Shown here: piece by piece, positions 17,206-26,315 of the stretch
Numbering within the stretch: the first letter of the stretch is position 1
Layout of the letters: each line of letters opens with the position of its first letter
From: Glacieibacterium sp965200405
Lineage (GTDB): Bacteria; Pseudomonadota; Alphaproteobacteria; Sphingomonadales; Sphingomonadaceae
Direction: 5' to 3'
DNA length: 64,000 bases
Assembly: GCF_965200405.1 (NCBI RefSeq)
Contig: NZ_OZ241356.1
Location: forward strand, 62,001 to 126,000
Position numbers and translations under genes: made by a program
The notes under the pieces: generated by a model
The model's input: only the letters and a program-made list of their open reading frames with translations
Told to the model about the DNA's origin: nothing
Databases searched by the model: none

Positions 17206-18417
17206 ATGATGCCGACGCGCCCGTTCGACTTCACCAACAGCGCCGGCCACACGCTGTCCGGCCGGCTCGAACTGCCGGTCGGCCCGCCGCACGCCTGGGC
17301 GTTGTTCGCGCACTGCTTCACCTGCGGAAAGGACAATCTGGCCGCCGTGCGGATCGCGCGTCGGCTGGCCGGCTCGGGTATCGGCGTGCTGCGCTTCGAC
17401 TTCACCGGGCTGGGCCATAGCGAGGGCGATTTCGCCGACACCGACTTCAGCCTCAACATCGAGGACCTGGTCGCGGCCGCCAAGGCGATGGCGGCGGCGG
17501 GCATGGCACCGGCGCTGGCGATCGGTCACAGCCTGGGCGGCGCGGCAGTATTGGCGGCGGCGCGGCTGCTGCCCGATGTGCGCGCCGTCGTCGCGATCGC
17601 CGCGCCGTTCGATGCCGCGCACGTCATCGCGCAGATGACACCCGACAAGGTTGCCGAGATCGAGCGCGGCGGGCGTGCCGACGTGCTGTTCGGCGGGCGC
17701 CCGTTCACAGTCGGCAAGCAGTTCCTCGATGACGTTCGCGAGCAGGACCAAGGGCCGAGGATTGCCGCACTAGGGCGGCCGCTGCTGTTGCTGCATTCGC
17801 CCAGCGACAAGGTCGTCGGCATCGACAACGCCACGCGGATCTTCGTCACCGCCCACCATCCCAAGAGCTTCGTCTCGCTCGACGGTGCCGATCACCTGCT
17901 GTCGAAGTCGCGCGATGCGGATTTTGCCGCCGATGTCATCGCCGCCTGGTCGAGCCGCTATCTGCCCGAGCCCGTCCAGGCCGCCGCGAGCGACTTCGAT
18001 GCCGAAGCCGAGGAGACCGGCATGGGCAAGTTCCAGCTGGCGATGCGCGCCGGCCAGGCGGCCTTCATTGCCGACGAGCCGGTCAGCGTCGGCGGCCTCG
18101 GTTCGGGCCCGTCGCCGTATGACCTGCTATGCGCCGGTCTCGCCGCCTGCACGACGATGACGCTGCGCCAGTACGTCACCGCCAAGGGGTGGCCGGTCGA
18201 GCGCATCCGCACCGCCGTCGCCCACCGCAAGGAAGCCGGGGCATCGCCGCCCGACGTGTTCACCCGGCGGATCACCATCGAAGGCGCCGTCGACGAGGAG
18301 CAACGATCGAAGCTGGCAGGCGCCGCGGACCGTTGCCCGGTGCACCGTACGCTGGAACAGGGCTCGCGCTTCGACAGCGTCGATGTCCGGATCACGACCA
18401 AGTCAGGAGACGCATGA
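17206..18417 (+). CDS. Bifunctional alpha/beta hydrolase-OsmC fusion protein
   Basis: 403 residues from ATG at 17206 (a second ATG follows at once), with AAGGA just upstream. The open frame continues 2.5 kb upstream but that part is antisense to the phytochrome. Residues 1-255 are an alpha/beta hydrolase with nucleophile Ser109 in GHSLGG and AHCFTCGKDN near residue 36. Residues 270-403 are an OsmC peroxidase domain with peroxidatic Cys315 in GLAACTTMTL and resolving Cys377 in DRCPVH. OsmC proteins reduce organic hydroperoxides using lipoyl or other thiols. The fusion is a known architecture whose substrate is not established. It overlaps the following FrnE-like gene by 4 bp. Confidence 0.93.
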   Translation: MMPTRPFDFTNSAGHTLSGRLELPVGPPHAWALFAHCFTCGKDNLAAVRIARRLAGSGIGVLRFDFTGLGHSEGDFADTDFSLNIEDLVAAAKAMAAAGMAPALAIGHSLGGAAVLAAARLLPDVRAVVAIAAPFDAAHVIAQMTPDKVAEIERGGRADVLFGGRPFTVGKQFLDDVREQDQGPRIAALGRPLLLLHSPSDKVVGIDNATRIFVTAHHPKSFVSLDGADHLLSKSRDADFAADVIAAWSSRYLPEPVQAAASDFDAEAEETGMGKFQLAMRAGQAAFIADEPVSVGGLGSGPSPYDLLCAGLAACTTMTLRQYVTAKGWPVERIRTAVAHRKEAGASPPDVFTRRITIEGAVDEEQRSKLAGAADRCPVHRTLEQGSRFDSVDVRITTKSGDA

Positions 18418-19064
18418 TGGCCACGCCGATGAAGATCGACTTCGTCTCCGACGTGTCGTGCCCGTGGTGCATCATCGGGTTGCGCGGGCTGGAGGAAGCA
18501 CTGGCGCGCAGCCGCGATGCCATCGACGCGACCATCGTCTTCCGCCCGTTCGAGCTCAACCCGACGATGCCTGCGGGCGGCCAGAACATCGCCGAGCATA
18601 TCGCCCAGAAATACGGTTCGACGCCCGAGCAGTCGGACGCCAACCGGCGGATGATCGTCGATCGCGCCGCGGAACTCGGCTTCACCATGGCGATGACCAG
18701 CGACAGCCGCATCTACAACACCTTCGACGCGCACCGCCTGCTCCACTGGGCGGAGACAGCCGGGCACCAGGCCGAGTTGAAGCACGCGCTGTTCACCGCC
18801 AATTTCACCGAGGGCAAGGACCCCGGCAACCATGACGTACTGGTCGAGGCTGCGGAGCGGGCCGGGCTCGACGGCAGCGCGGCGGCCGAAGTCCTCGCGT
18901 CGGGACGCTATGCCGACGACGTCCGTCGCGAAGCCGAACTCTGGCGCTCGCGCGGCATCAACGCCGTCCCGGCGATCGTCATCAACGACCGGCACCTGAT
19001 CTCCGGCGGTCAGCCCGTCGAGGTTTTCGAGGCAGCGCTGCGCCAGATCGCTGCCGAGTGCTGA
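18414..19064 (+). CDS. DsbA family oxidoreductase, FrnE-like
   Basis: 216 residues. ATG at 18414 overlaps the previous stop (ATGA), with AGGAGA upstream. A second ATG at 18417 is equally possible. The thioredoxin-fold active site SCPWC places Cys16 and Cys19 near the N-terminus, followed by the helical insertion and the cis-Pro loop NAVPAIVIND. There is no signal peptide, so this is the cytosolic 2-hydroxychromene isomerase/FrnE branch linked to redox stress. The coupling to OsmC supports a shared role in thiol and peroxide handling. Confidence 0.92.
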   Translation: MMATPMKIDFVSDVSCPWCIIGLRGLEEALARSRDAIDATIVFRPFELNPTMPAGGQNIAEHIAQKYGSTPEQSDANRRMIVDRAAELGFTMAMTSDSRIYNTFDAHRLLHWAETAGHQAELKHALFTANFTEGKDPGNHDVLVEAAERAGLDGSAAAEVLASGRYADDVRREAELWRSRGINAVPAIVINDRHLISGGQPVEVFEAALRQIAAEC

Positions 19065-19113
19065 CCCGACCACGCCGTCAACAGCCGAACTTGAATCTGG
19101 ATACGGGGACAAG

Positions 19114-19461
19114 ATGAGCAAGACCAAAGACATCGACCCAGCGGCACCGCCGTCAGGCACCGGTTGCGTGGAATGCCTCGAGCATGGCGGCTGGTGGTTC
19201 CATCTGCGCCGCTGCGCCGCCTGCGGGCATGTCGGCTGCTGCGACTCCTCCGTCGGGCAGCATGCATCCGGGCATTTCGCCACGACCGGCCATGCGATCG
19301 TCCAGTCCTTCGAACCCGGCGAGGGCTGGTTCTGGAACTACGAACTGAACGCCGTCGTCCGTGGCCCCGCGCTCGCGCCGCCGACCAGCCATCCGGTGTC
19401 GCAGCCGGTGCCCGGGCCGGACGGCATGGTCCCGCCCGACTGGCAGGAACAGCTCAACTAG
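19114..19461 (+). CDS. UBP-type zinc finger domain protein
   Basis: 115 residues. One ZnF-UBP domain fills residues 15-85: CVECLEHGGWWFHLRRC, CAACGHVGCCDSS, then HASGHFATTGHAIVQSF and WFWNY. The Cys/His ligands of the fold are intact. In bacteria these short single-domain proteins lack any ubiquitin machinery, so the ligand is probably another peptide C-terminus. It sits 49 bp after the FrnE-like gene and its stop overlaps that of the convergent AraC-type regulator by 4 bp. Confidence 0.9.
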   Translation: MSKTKDIDPAAPPSGTGCVECLEHGGWWFHLRRCAACGHVGCCDSSVGQHASGHFATTGHAIVQSFEPGEGWFWNYELNAVVRGPALAPPTSHPVSQPVPGPDGMVPPDWQEQLN

Positions 19462-20483
19462 GCGGCGCTAGTCTGCAGGATGCGGTGGGTCGGCTGGACG
19501 TCGTGCGAAAATCGCTTCCGGTAATCGCTGGGACTTAGTCCGGTCAGCTTGGTGAACAGCTGCCGGAACGATGCCAGATCGCCGTAGCCGACGTCCGAGG
19601 CGACTTTGGCGATCGTCTCGGTCGTGGTCTCGAGCAGCTCACGCGCCCGTTCGATGCGAAGCCGCTGGTGATATTTGTTCGGTGGCAATCCCGTTGCCGT
19701 CTGGAAGCGTCGCATGAAGGTGCGCATTTCGAGGCCGGACCATTCGGCCATGTCGGCGACAGTGCCGCCGCTGGGCCTGCGCGCATGTAGCTGTTCCTGG
19801 GCCTTCAGGATCGCGCCGTCGCCGTGGTTCATCTCCGGCATGAAGGTCTTGTAGAACCGCTGCTCGCGACCGGGCGGGTCGATCATCATGAAGCGCGCCG
19901 TCTCCATCATCGCCGCAGCACCGAGCAACCGCCTGACGATGACGAGGCCGAGGTCGGTCCAGGCCATGACGCCGCCGACGGTGATGAGGTCGTCCTCCTC
20001 GGTCAGCAACGCATCGATATCGACCTTGACCGCCGGAAACATCGTCGCAAGCTCGGGAGCGCAGAGCAGGTGCGTGGTCGCGCGACGGCCATCGAGCAGG
20101 CCGGTCTGGGCGAGCAGGAAGGTGCCACCGCAAATCGATCCGAGCACGACACCTTCCGAATGCCGCGCCGTCAGCCAGTCGGCCCATTTCCGATCGCCCT
20201 CGATACCGAGGGCGGCGGTCTGGCAGGGCGGGATGATGATGATCGCCGGCCCTGCGCCGTCCGACAGGTCGACATCGGGAAGCGTATCGAAGGTCCGCAC
20301 GATGCCGCCCGCGCCGGTGTCGGCGAAATGCGTGACGCGGATGACCGGATCGTCGGAGCCGAGGCGGATACGGCTGAGGTCGTCGGTGATCCGAAACAGG
20401 TCGGTAAGCCCGTAGACGATCCCGAGCATCATCCTGGGGCGCAGGACGATGCCGATCTCGATCGGGTCGGCAGCTTGCACCAT
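19458..20483 (-). CDS. GlxA family AraC-type transcriptional regulator
   Basis: 341 residues from ATG at 20483; the frame is open upstream to 20765 but crosses the divergent gene and has no family character. Residues 1-190 are a DJ-1/PfpI-like amidase fold (EIGIVLRPRMMLGIVYGLTDL, SICGGTFLLAQTGLLDGRRATTH split over two strands). Its nucleophile-elbow Cys is kept in GSICGGTF. Residues 220-330 hold two HTH units of the AraC type (ETIAKVASDVGYGDLASFRQ and TGLSPSDYRKRF). It is divergent from the exported hydrolase at 20593 with a 109-bp shared promoter region, so that gene is its likely target. Confidence 0.9.
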   Translation of the reverse strand: MVQAADPIEIGIVLRPRMMLGIVYGLTDLFRITDDLSRIRLGSDDPVIRVTHFADTGAGGIVRTFDTLPDVDLSDGAGPAIIIIPPCQTAALGIEGDRKWADWLTARHSEGVVLGSICGGTFLLAQTGLLDGRRATTHLLCAPELATMFPAVKVDIDALLTEEDDLITVGGVMAWTDLGLVIVRRLLGAAAMMETARFMMIDPPGREQRFYKTFMPEMNHGDGAILKAQEQLHARRPSGGTVADMAEWSGLEMRTFMRRFQTATGLPPNKYHQRLRIERARELLETTTETIAKVASDVGYGDLASFRQLFTKLTGLSPSDYRKRFSHDVQPTHRILQTSAA

Positions 20484-20592
20484 TTGTCGGTTCCGCCTCG
20501 CACTTTGTCGTTTCGGCCCGTCACCGTTACGCCTTCGGTACGCTATCACACATATGCGGCGAGCGCGCCGGAAGTCATCGCGGAGCCGCATA

Positions 20593-21564
20593 ATGTCAGC
20601 GCCATCATCTTCGGACCCATCGGCCACGATCGGCGGCTCGCGACGAGACGTCCTCGTCGGTGCCGCGCTCGTCACCGGACTGGCCATCGCGTCGCCCGGA
20701 TTCGCTGCCGTCCACCGCACCCCAGGAGACAAGACCATGAGCACGATCACCGTCAAGGATGGCACCCAGATCTTCTACAAGGAGTGGGGCGCCGGCCAGC
20801 CGATCGTCTTCCATCACGGCTGGCCGCTCAGCGGCGACGACTGGGACAACCAGATGATGTTCTTCGCCGACAACGGCTTTCGCGTCATCGCGCACGACCG
20901 TCGCGGTCATGGCCGCTCCAGCCCATCGGCCAAGGGCAACGACATGGACACCTATGCCGCCGACGTCGCCGCGGTCACCACGCATCTCGGCCTGCGCAAC
21001 GCCGTCCATATCGGCCATTCGACCGGCGGCGGCGAAGTCATCCGCTATGTCGCACGCTATGGTGGCAACGGCCGCGTCGCCAAGGCCGTGACGATCGGCG
21101 CGATCCCGCCCATCCTCGGCAAGACGCCGGGCAATCCGAACGGCGTCCCGCCCGAGGCGATCGCCGGCATCCGCGCCGGCGTCATCGCCAACCGCGCGCA
21201 ATTCTATCAGGATTTTGCGACCGGGCCGTTCTACGGCTTCAATCGTCCCGGTGCCGTCGTGTCGAAGGGCATCAGCGACAACTGGTTCCGGCAGGCGATG
21301 GCGGGCGACATCAAGGCGCAATACGACTGCATCGGCGCCTTCACCGATACCGACTTCACCGCGGACCTGAAGTCGATCGAGCAGCCGGTGCTGCTGATGC
21401 ACGGCGAGGACGACCAGATCGCGCCGGTGGAGACGACATCGCGGCTGGCGATCAAGCTGCTCAAGCACGGAACGCTGAAAACCTATCCCGGCTTTCCGCA
21501 CGGCATGGCGACCACCCATGCCGACGTCATCAACGCCGACATCCTCGCCTTCATCCGCAGCTAG
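20593..21564 (+). CDS. Alpha/beta hydrolase (arylesterase/cofactor-free haloperoxidase type) with Tat leader
   Basis: 323 residues from ATG at 20593. The leader GSRRDVLVGAALVTGLAIAS has a twin-arginine motif and ends at ASPGFA. The mature part then begins MSTITVKDGTQIFYKEWG, which is where cytosolic relatives usually start, so the leader looks grafted onto a standard enzyme. Catalytic Ser lies in IGHSTGGGE, Asp in MHGEDDQIAP and His in GFPHGMATTH. Relatives hydrolyse aryl esters and lactones and show perhydrolase activity. Faces a GlxA-type regulator. Followed by a strong terminator. Confidence 0.9.
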   Translation: MSAPSSSDPSATIGGSRRDVLVGAALVTGLAIASPGFAAVHRTPGDKTMSTITVKDGTQIFYKEWGAGQPIVFHHGWPLSGDDWDNQMMFFADNGFRVIAHDRRGHGRSSPSAKGNDMDTYAADVAAVTTHLGLRNAVHIGHSTGGGEVIRYVARYGGNGRVAKAVTIGAIPPILGKTPGNPNGVPPEAIAGIRAGVIANRAQFYQDFATGPFYGFNRPGAVVSKGISDNWFRQAMAGDIKAQYDCIGAFTDTDFTADLKSIEQPVLLMHGEDDQIAPVETTSRLAIKLLKHGTLKTYPGFPHGMATTHADVINADILAFIRS

Positions 21565-21568
21565 CGGC

Positions 21569-21602
21569 GCGCGTGCCGGGCGGCACGTCGCCCGGCACGC
21601 GC
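21569..21602. terminator. Bidirectional terminator between convergent genes
   Basis: A perfect 14-bp stem, GCGCGTGCCGGGCG with CGCCCGGCACGCGC, encloses a 6-base loop 5 bp after the hydrolase stop. It lies between this gene and the convergent beta-propeller gene ending at 21718. There is no T-tract, as is common at high GC. Confidence 0.75.
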
Positions 21603-21717
21603 AGTCCCGGCTGCGCGGACAAGAACGATGCCCTGGGAGGCTCCCAAGAGGAACCGCGGCAGGCTACTGGTGCAGGCGCGATACTTCGCCAACGGCCATG
21701 GCGCCGACCGATTGCCT

Positions 21718-22887
21718 TTAGCGGGGCGTTGTGGCGATCGACACGGCGCCTCCCGGCGCCTGTATCCGTTGCCCGGTGTCACGCAATCGGCCGCCACTGA
21801 CCTCGAACACGGCGACCGCTTTCTCGATGTTGAAGTCGACCAGCAGCCGGCGTCCGTCCCTGGAGAAGACCAGCCCCTGAGCGATCCCCCCGCCGGCGAC
21901 CGAGTTGACCAGTGTCGCCGTGCCGCCGGCGACCCGGAACAGAGATATCTGCCCGATGTCCCTGTGCCCCGGATTGGTAGCGGGCAGGTGCGAGCCGCCC
22001 AGTGTCTGAACGGCGAGGAAGCGCCCGTCGGCCGACAAAGCGACGCCCTCGGGTGCCGATGGGACGGTAATATGCTGAACCGCGCGAAACGGCCGCCGGG
22101 AAAGGTCGATCAAGGTCACGCTGTCGGCATCGCCGGCGAGCCTGCCCCGGACACCCAGGAGCGTCGTCATGCCCATGTTTCCGACCGCCGCGTACCGGCC
22201 GTCGCCCGACATGGCGATCGCAAGCGGTCCGACGCCGGTGGTGATCCGGTCCGCGCCAAGGGTCACCTTGCCACCGGTAATATCGAGTACGCTGAGTCCG
22301 CCCTCGTCCCGATGCGCGACCAAGGCAAATCGACCGTCCGGCGAGATGGCCACTCCGGAAAGCCGGCTGGCGGTCAGGGCGATCGTCTCGACCAGCCTGA
22401 CGCCATCGCGGATCGCCAGGACCTTGACCGTGCCGTCGGTGCATGCGGCAAGCAGGAGCGTGCCGTCGGGACTGATCGCTAGCCCGTTCGGGTTGGACCC
22501 GAGATCGAGCGACGTCACGCTGCCGTCCGCCAACCTGACGATCTGCAGGATCGTCCCGGGCAGCTCCTTCTTAGTCGCGAAATTATAGCTGGTCGGCGAG
22601 CTTACGAATGCGAGCGCTCCGTCGGGCGTGATCGCCACCGACTGTGGGGGGCCCAGGATCGAGTGGTCGAGCCCGGCGACCTGCCTGACGACCGTCACTG
22701 GCAGCCGGGACGCATCGAGGATCATGATCGCATCGTTCGGCGCTGCGCGGTCGCCGCGGCCGGTCGGTACCAGGCTGGTAGCCGGTCCGTGCACGCCGAC
22801 GACGACAAGTTCCGGCCCAGCGTTCGTCGCGGCATAGGCCAGCTGGCTGGATAGTACAGCAAGCAGCAGGACGATGTTCGGCTTCAT
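21718..22887 (-). CDS. Exported YncE-like beta-propeller protein
   Basis: 389 residues. Signal peptide MKPNIVLLLAVLSSQLAYA is followed by at least six propeller blades, each marked by a repeat of the SPDGxxxxV type (ITPDGALAFVSS, ISPDGTLLLAAC, ISPDGRFALVAH, MSGDGRYAAVGN, LSADGRFLAVQT, FSRDGRRLLVDF). No catalytic or PQQ-binding residues are evident. Proteins of this sort bind ligands or DNA in the periplasm, or act as scaffolds. Divergent from the TonB receptor at 23271. Confidence 0.85.
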   Translation of the reverse strand: MKPNIVLLLAVLSSQLAYAATNAGPELVVVGVHGPATSLVPTGRGDRAAPNDAIMILDASRLPVTVVRQVAGLDHSILGPPQSVAITPDGALAFVSSPTSYNFATKKELPGTILQIVRLADGSVTSLDLGSNPNGLAISPDGTLLLAACTDGTVKVLAIRDGVRLVETIALTASRLSGVAISPDGRFALVAHRDEGGLSVLDITGGKVTLGADRITTGVGPLAIAMSGDGRYAAVGNMGMTTLLGVRGRLAGDADSVTLIDLSRRPFRAVQHITVPSAPEGVALSADGRFLAVQTLGGSHLPATNPGHRDIGQISLFRVAGGTATLVNSVAGGGIAQGLVFSRDGRRLLVDFNIEKAVAVFEVSGGRLRDTGQRIQAPGGAVSIATTPR

Positions 22888-23270
22888 GCAGGTCTCTCCA
22901 TTGACGAGGTACTATTCGATCTTGAAGTCGGCACAGCGGCCTCCTCCGAGCTAGACGTTCGTCTCGGACACACCGTCAGCAAGAGCTCCACTCACGCCAC
23001 TTGTAGGCGAAAACGCTTGCGTTCGCTGAGGGTCAGCAATCGACCTACGAAGCTATTCAACACGTCAAGCATTCAGATGGTTGCGCTAACATTCCCTGCA
23101 GCATCCTTATGTTGCGCACGATCTGTTCAGGTAGAAATTTTTACTTCCTCGAATCAGATATTTTATCCTATCAGGTATTGCAATGATTCGGCCCGACTAG
23201 AGGCCGGACAGGACGAGGAGCTGTTCCCGACACACCCGGGATCAATTCTGCATTCTTTGGGGAGACATAG
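22888..23270. other. Regulatory intergenic region between beta-propeller and TonB receptor genes
   Basis: 383 bp with no credible gene. It is markedly AT-richer than its surroundings around 23130-23190 (GTAGAAATTTTTAC, then AGATATTTTATCCTATC), which fits promoter DNA for the TonB receptor. A short inverted repeat AACGC-TT-GCGTT lies at 23012-23023 and could bind a LacI-type or similar repressor. None of the five ATYGTYGACRAT palindromes found elsewhere occurs here. Confidence 0.5.
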
Positions 23271-26252
23271 ATGTCGAGGCATTCGAACTGGGCGATCCTT
23301 GATGGATCGGCCCTGGTGCTCATTGCTGGAATGATCGTTTCTAGTCCCGCGATCGGCCAGGTGACGCCTGCGCCGCCTCAGACCGACCTGCCCGGCGCCG
23401 GTCCGACAGTGCCCGCGGCGCAAGATGCCACCCAGGCCGATGATATCGTCGTGACCGGCACGAGCATCCGCGGCGTCGCGCCGGTCGGGGCCAATCTCGT
23501 TTCCGTGGGCCGCCAGGCGATCGAGCAGACCGGCTCGGTCAACGTGCAGCAGATCCTCAAGACCGTACCGTCCATCACCGGGCTCGGTGGTGCGGGTGTC
23601 GGCCAGACCGCGGGCAATTCCTATTACGCTCCTACGATTCACAGCCTCGGCTCATCCGCGTCGAATTCGACGCTGACCTTGATCGACGGGCACCGGTTGC
23701 CGCTCGGCGGGACCAACCACGCCCTCGCCGATCCATCGATGCTGCCGACGATCGCCATCGAGCGCGTCGAGGTGCTCGCCGAGGGCGCGTCCTCGACCTA
23801 TGGCTCGGATGCCGTCGCCGGGGTGGTGAATTTCATCACGCGCAAGAATTACGAGGGCTTCCAGGCGAACGCGCAGATCGGTTTCGCCGACGCGGGCTAT
23901 CGCACCTACACCGGCGGACTGCTCTATGGGCACCGTTGGGACACCGGCTCGGTCATGGCGGCGTACGGCTTCTCGCAGGCGGGGCCGCTCGCCAACGACT
24001 ATGCCGCAAGGTCGTTTCTCCAGCCGAACCACCTGGATGAAGGCGGCACGAATTTCCAGAGCTTCAACTGCTCGCCGGCAACAATCCAGATGGGCACCGC
24101 CGGCTCGGCGCCTGTCTTCCTGTCGCCGACCGCGACGTCGACCGTGGCGAACTCCGGCGCCAACTCGCCGTGCGACACGACCGTGTTCTCCGATCGTCTG
24201 GGGCGCGAGACGCGACACACCGGCTACGTCAAGATCCAGCAGGAAGTCGGCGACCGGCTGACGCTCATCGCCGACTTCAACTATTCCAAGCGCAAGAACC
24301 TGCAGGCGGTCGGCCGTGGCGGCATCACCGCCAGGGTGTTCCAGACCGATGCGGCCAATCTGGCCGGCGACCCGACCGGCGCCATAATCCAGGCAAATCC
24401 ATTCTACCTCAACCCGCCCGGGCAGACCGGCGCGACGCAGACGATCCGCTGGAACGCCGACCAGTTGCTCGGCCCCGGGGCGACCAGCCAGAACTCGGCG
24501 CAGACCTGGTTCGCGACAGCCAACGCCGAATATCGCCTCGGAGAGAATTTTCACGTCACGGCGCTTGGTATGATCGGCCAGGACGAGACGCTGGCGCTGA
24601 CCAAGGGCACGCTTTGCAGCGCCTGCGCGCTGCTTGCCCTGAACGGCACCACCAACGCGACCGGTGTCGCCAACCAGTCGAACCCGGGTCGCACCGATGT
24701 CGTGCAGCAAAGCCTGACTGCGGCAAACGCCCTTGACGTCTGGAACGACGTCAGCGGGAACCGCACATCGGCGGCGGTAATCGCCCGACTGAAAGACGCG
24801 AGGTCGTCGCAGCGTGGCAAGAACGTCATCAAGCAGGGCCGCATCGGCATCGACGGGTCGTTGTTCGAGCTGCCGGCCGGCAAGGTCCGGATTGCCGTCG
24901 GCGGCGAGGTACTCAGCTACACGCTCAACACTTCGGTCGACCGGCCGAACGGCACCGGACCGTCGAGCCTCGCCAATCAGTCCTTCTTTTTCCCGACCAA
25001 GCGCTCGGTAAAATCGGGCTTTGGCGAGCTGCTGATCCCGCTGATCTCGGCGGACATGAACATCCCGCTGGTACACCAATTCGACGTCAGCGTGTCGGGT
25101 CGCTACGATCACTACAACGACTTCGGCAGCACCACGAACCCCAAGATCGCCGCCAATTGGGAGATCTTCGAGGGCCTCAAGGTACGCGGCAACTGGTCCC
25201 GGTCGTTCGTGGCGCCCTCGCTCCGGTCACTCGGCGATCCGAATGCCAACGGCCTCTACAACGAATCCGCGGTCGTCCAGTTGACCGACACGCAACAGGT
25301 GCCGGTCGCCGCCTATCCCGACGTCGCGGGCATTGCCGGCATCCCATGCGCCAACGGCTTCTGCCAGATCAGCGGCACGACCCCCGGCATCCGCATCCAG
25401 ACCGGCAATCCCGGCCTCAGCCCGCAGCGCGGCACGACCTGGTCGGTCGGCTTCGACTTCGCACCCCGCGACTTCCTTTCGGGACTGCGTCTCTCGACGA
25501 CCCTGTTCAACAACAAGCTCAAGGGCGGCATCACCTCGCCCCCGCTGTCGGCGATCATCAATTCGGCGTCGATCAACAACCTGCTGGTCTTCTACCCGGC
25601 GGGGCTGTCACCGTCCGACCCGACCGTCGCGGCGGCGATCGGCAACGTCCCGATCACCACCGCGCTGCCGACGCGGATCTATTACATCTATGACTTCCGC
25701 CAGCGGAACACCTTGAACCTGTCGATCCAGGGCCTGGACATCACCGCCAGCTACCGCTTTGAAACCGGCTTTGGAGACATCACCCCGGGCGTATCGGTCA
25801 CCCATTTCCTGAAATACGATCAGAACTTCTCGGGCGGCCGAACCTTCAGCGTGCTCGGCACCACCGGCTTCAACACCACGTTTCCGTCGATCAAGACCCA
25901 GGGCCGCGCCTATCTCAACTGGGAGTTCAAGAGCGTCACGGCGAGCGTCTTCGTGAATCATGTCAGCGGCTACCGCAACTGGTCGGGCTCGACAGTCAGC
26001 CCGGTTCTTGTCGCAAGCGGGGCGCCGACCGGGGCGGGAGGCGATCCGGTGCGCTCGAACACCACGGTCGATGCGCATGTTTCGTACAACTTCTCCAAGA
26101 CCGGGCTGCTTGGAAACAGTGAAGTCTATGTCGATGTCGAGAACCTGCTCGACCGCGATCCCCCGTTTTACAACGGCAGCTCGGGGTATGACTCCTTCGG
26201 TGCCAGCCCGCTTGGCCGCGTGATCAGCCTGGGGCTGCGGGCCAAGTTCTGA
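23271..26252 (+). CDS. TonB-dependent outer-membrane receptor
   Basis: 993 residues. A signal peptide (SALVLIAGMIVSSPAIGQ) is followed by a TonB-box-like segment DDIVVTGTSIRG and a plug domain (VNVQQILKTVPSITG, RVEVLAEGASSTYGSDAVAG, VVNFITRK). A 22-strand barrel ends in the aromatic residue of GLRAKF. The ribosome site is GGGGAGA. Such receptors import scarce substrates such as siderophores, glycans or aromatics. It is followed by a hairpin and an exported RraA-like gene, so the two may serve the same compound. Confidence 0.95.
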   Translation: MSRHSNWAILDGSALVLIAGMIVSSPAIGQVTPAPPQTDLPGAGPTVPAAQDATQADDIVVTGTSIRGVAPVGANLVSVGRQAIEQTGSVNVQQILKTVPSITGLGGAGVGQTAGNSYYAPTIHSLGSSASNSTLTLIDGHRLPLGGTNHALADPSMLPTIAIERVEVLAEGASSTYGSDAVAGVVNFITRKNYEGFQANAQIGFADAGYRTYTGGLLYGHRWDTGSVMAAYGFSQAGPLANDYAARSFLQPNHLDEGGTNFQSFNCSPATIQMGTAGSAPVFLSPTATSTVANSGANSPCDTTVFSDRLGRETRHTGYVKIQQEVGDRLTLIADFNYSKRKNLQAVGRGGITARVFQTDAANLAGDPTGAIIQANPFYLNPPGQTGATQTIRWNADQLLGPGATSQNSAQTWFATANAEYRLGENFHVTALGMIGQDETLALTKGTLCSACALLALNGTTNATGVANQSNPGRTDVVQQSLTAANALDVWNDVSGNRTSAAVIARLKDARSSQRGKNVIKQGRIGIDGSLFELPAGKVRIAVGGEVLSYTLNTSVDRPNGTGPSSLANQSFFFPTKRSVKSGFGELLIPLISADMNIPLVHQFDVSVSGRYDHYNDFGSTTNPKIAANWEIFEGLKVRGNWSRSFVAPSLRSLGDPNANGLYNESAVVQLTDTQQVPVAAYPDVAGIAGIPCANGFCQISGTTPGIRIQTGNPGLSPQRGTTWSVGFDFAPRDFLSGLRLSTTLFNNKLKGGITSPPLSAIINSASINNLLVFYPAGLSPSDPTVAAAIGNVPITTALPTRIYYIYDFRQRNTLNLSIQGLDITASYRFETGFGDITPGVSVTHFLKYDQNFSGGRTFSVLGTTGFNTTFPSIKTQGRAYLNWEFKSVTASVFVNHVSGYRNWSGSTVSPVLVASGAPTGAGGDPVRSNTTVDAHVSYNFSKTGLLGNSEVYVDVENLLDRDPPFYNGSSGYDSFGASPLGRVISLGLRAKF

Positions 26253-26272
26253 CCCGAACCGATCTTTGAGAC

Positions 26273-26293
26273 GGCAGCCTTTATTTGGCTGCC
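26273..26293 (+). terminator. Hairpin between TonB receptor and RraA-like gene
   Basis: GGCAGCC and GGCTGCC form a 7-bp stem around the loop TTTATTT, 20 bp after the TonB receptor stop and 22 bp before the next start. It may cause partial termination or mRNA processing. No T-tract follows. Confidence 0.5.
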
Positions 26294-26315
26294 CAAGACG
26301 AGATGGAGAGCTGCA

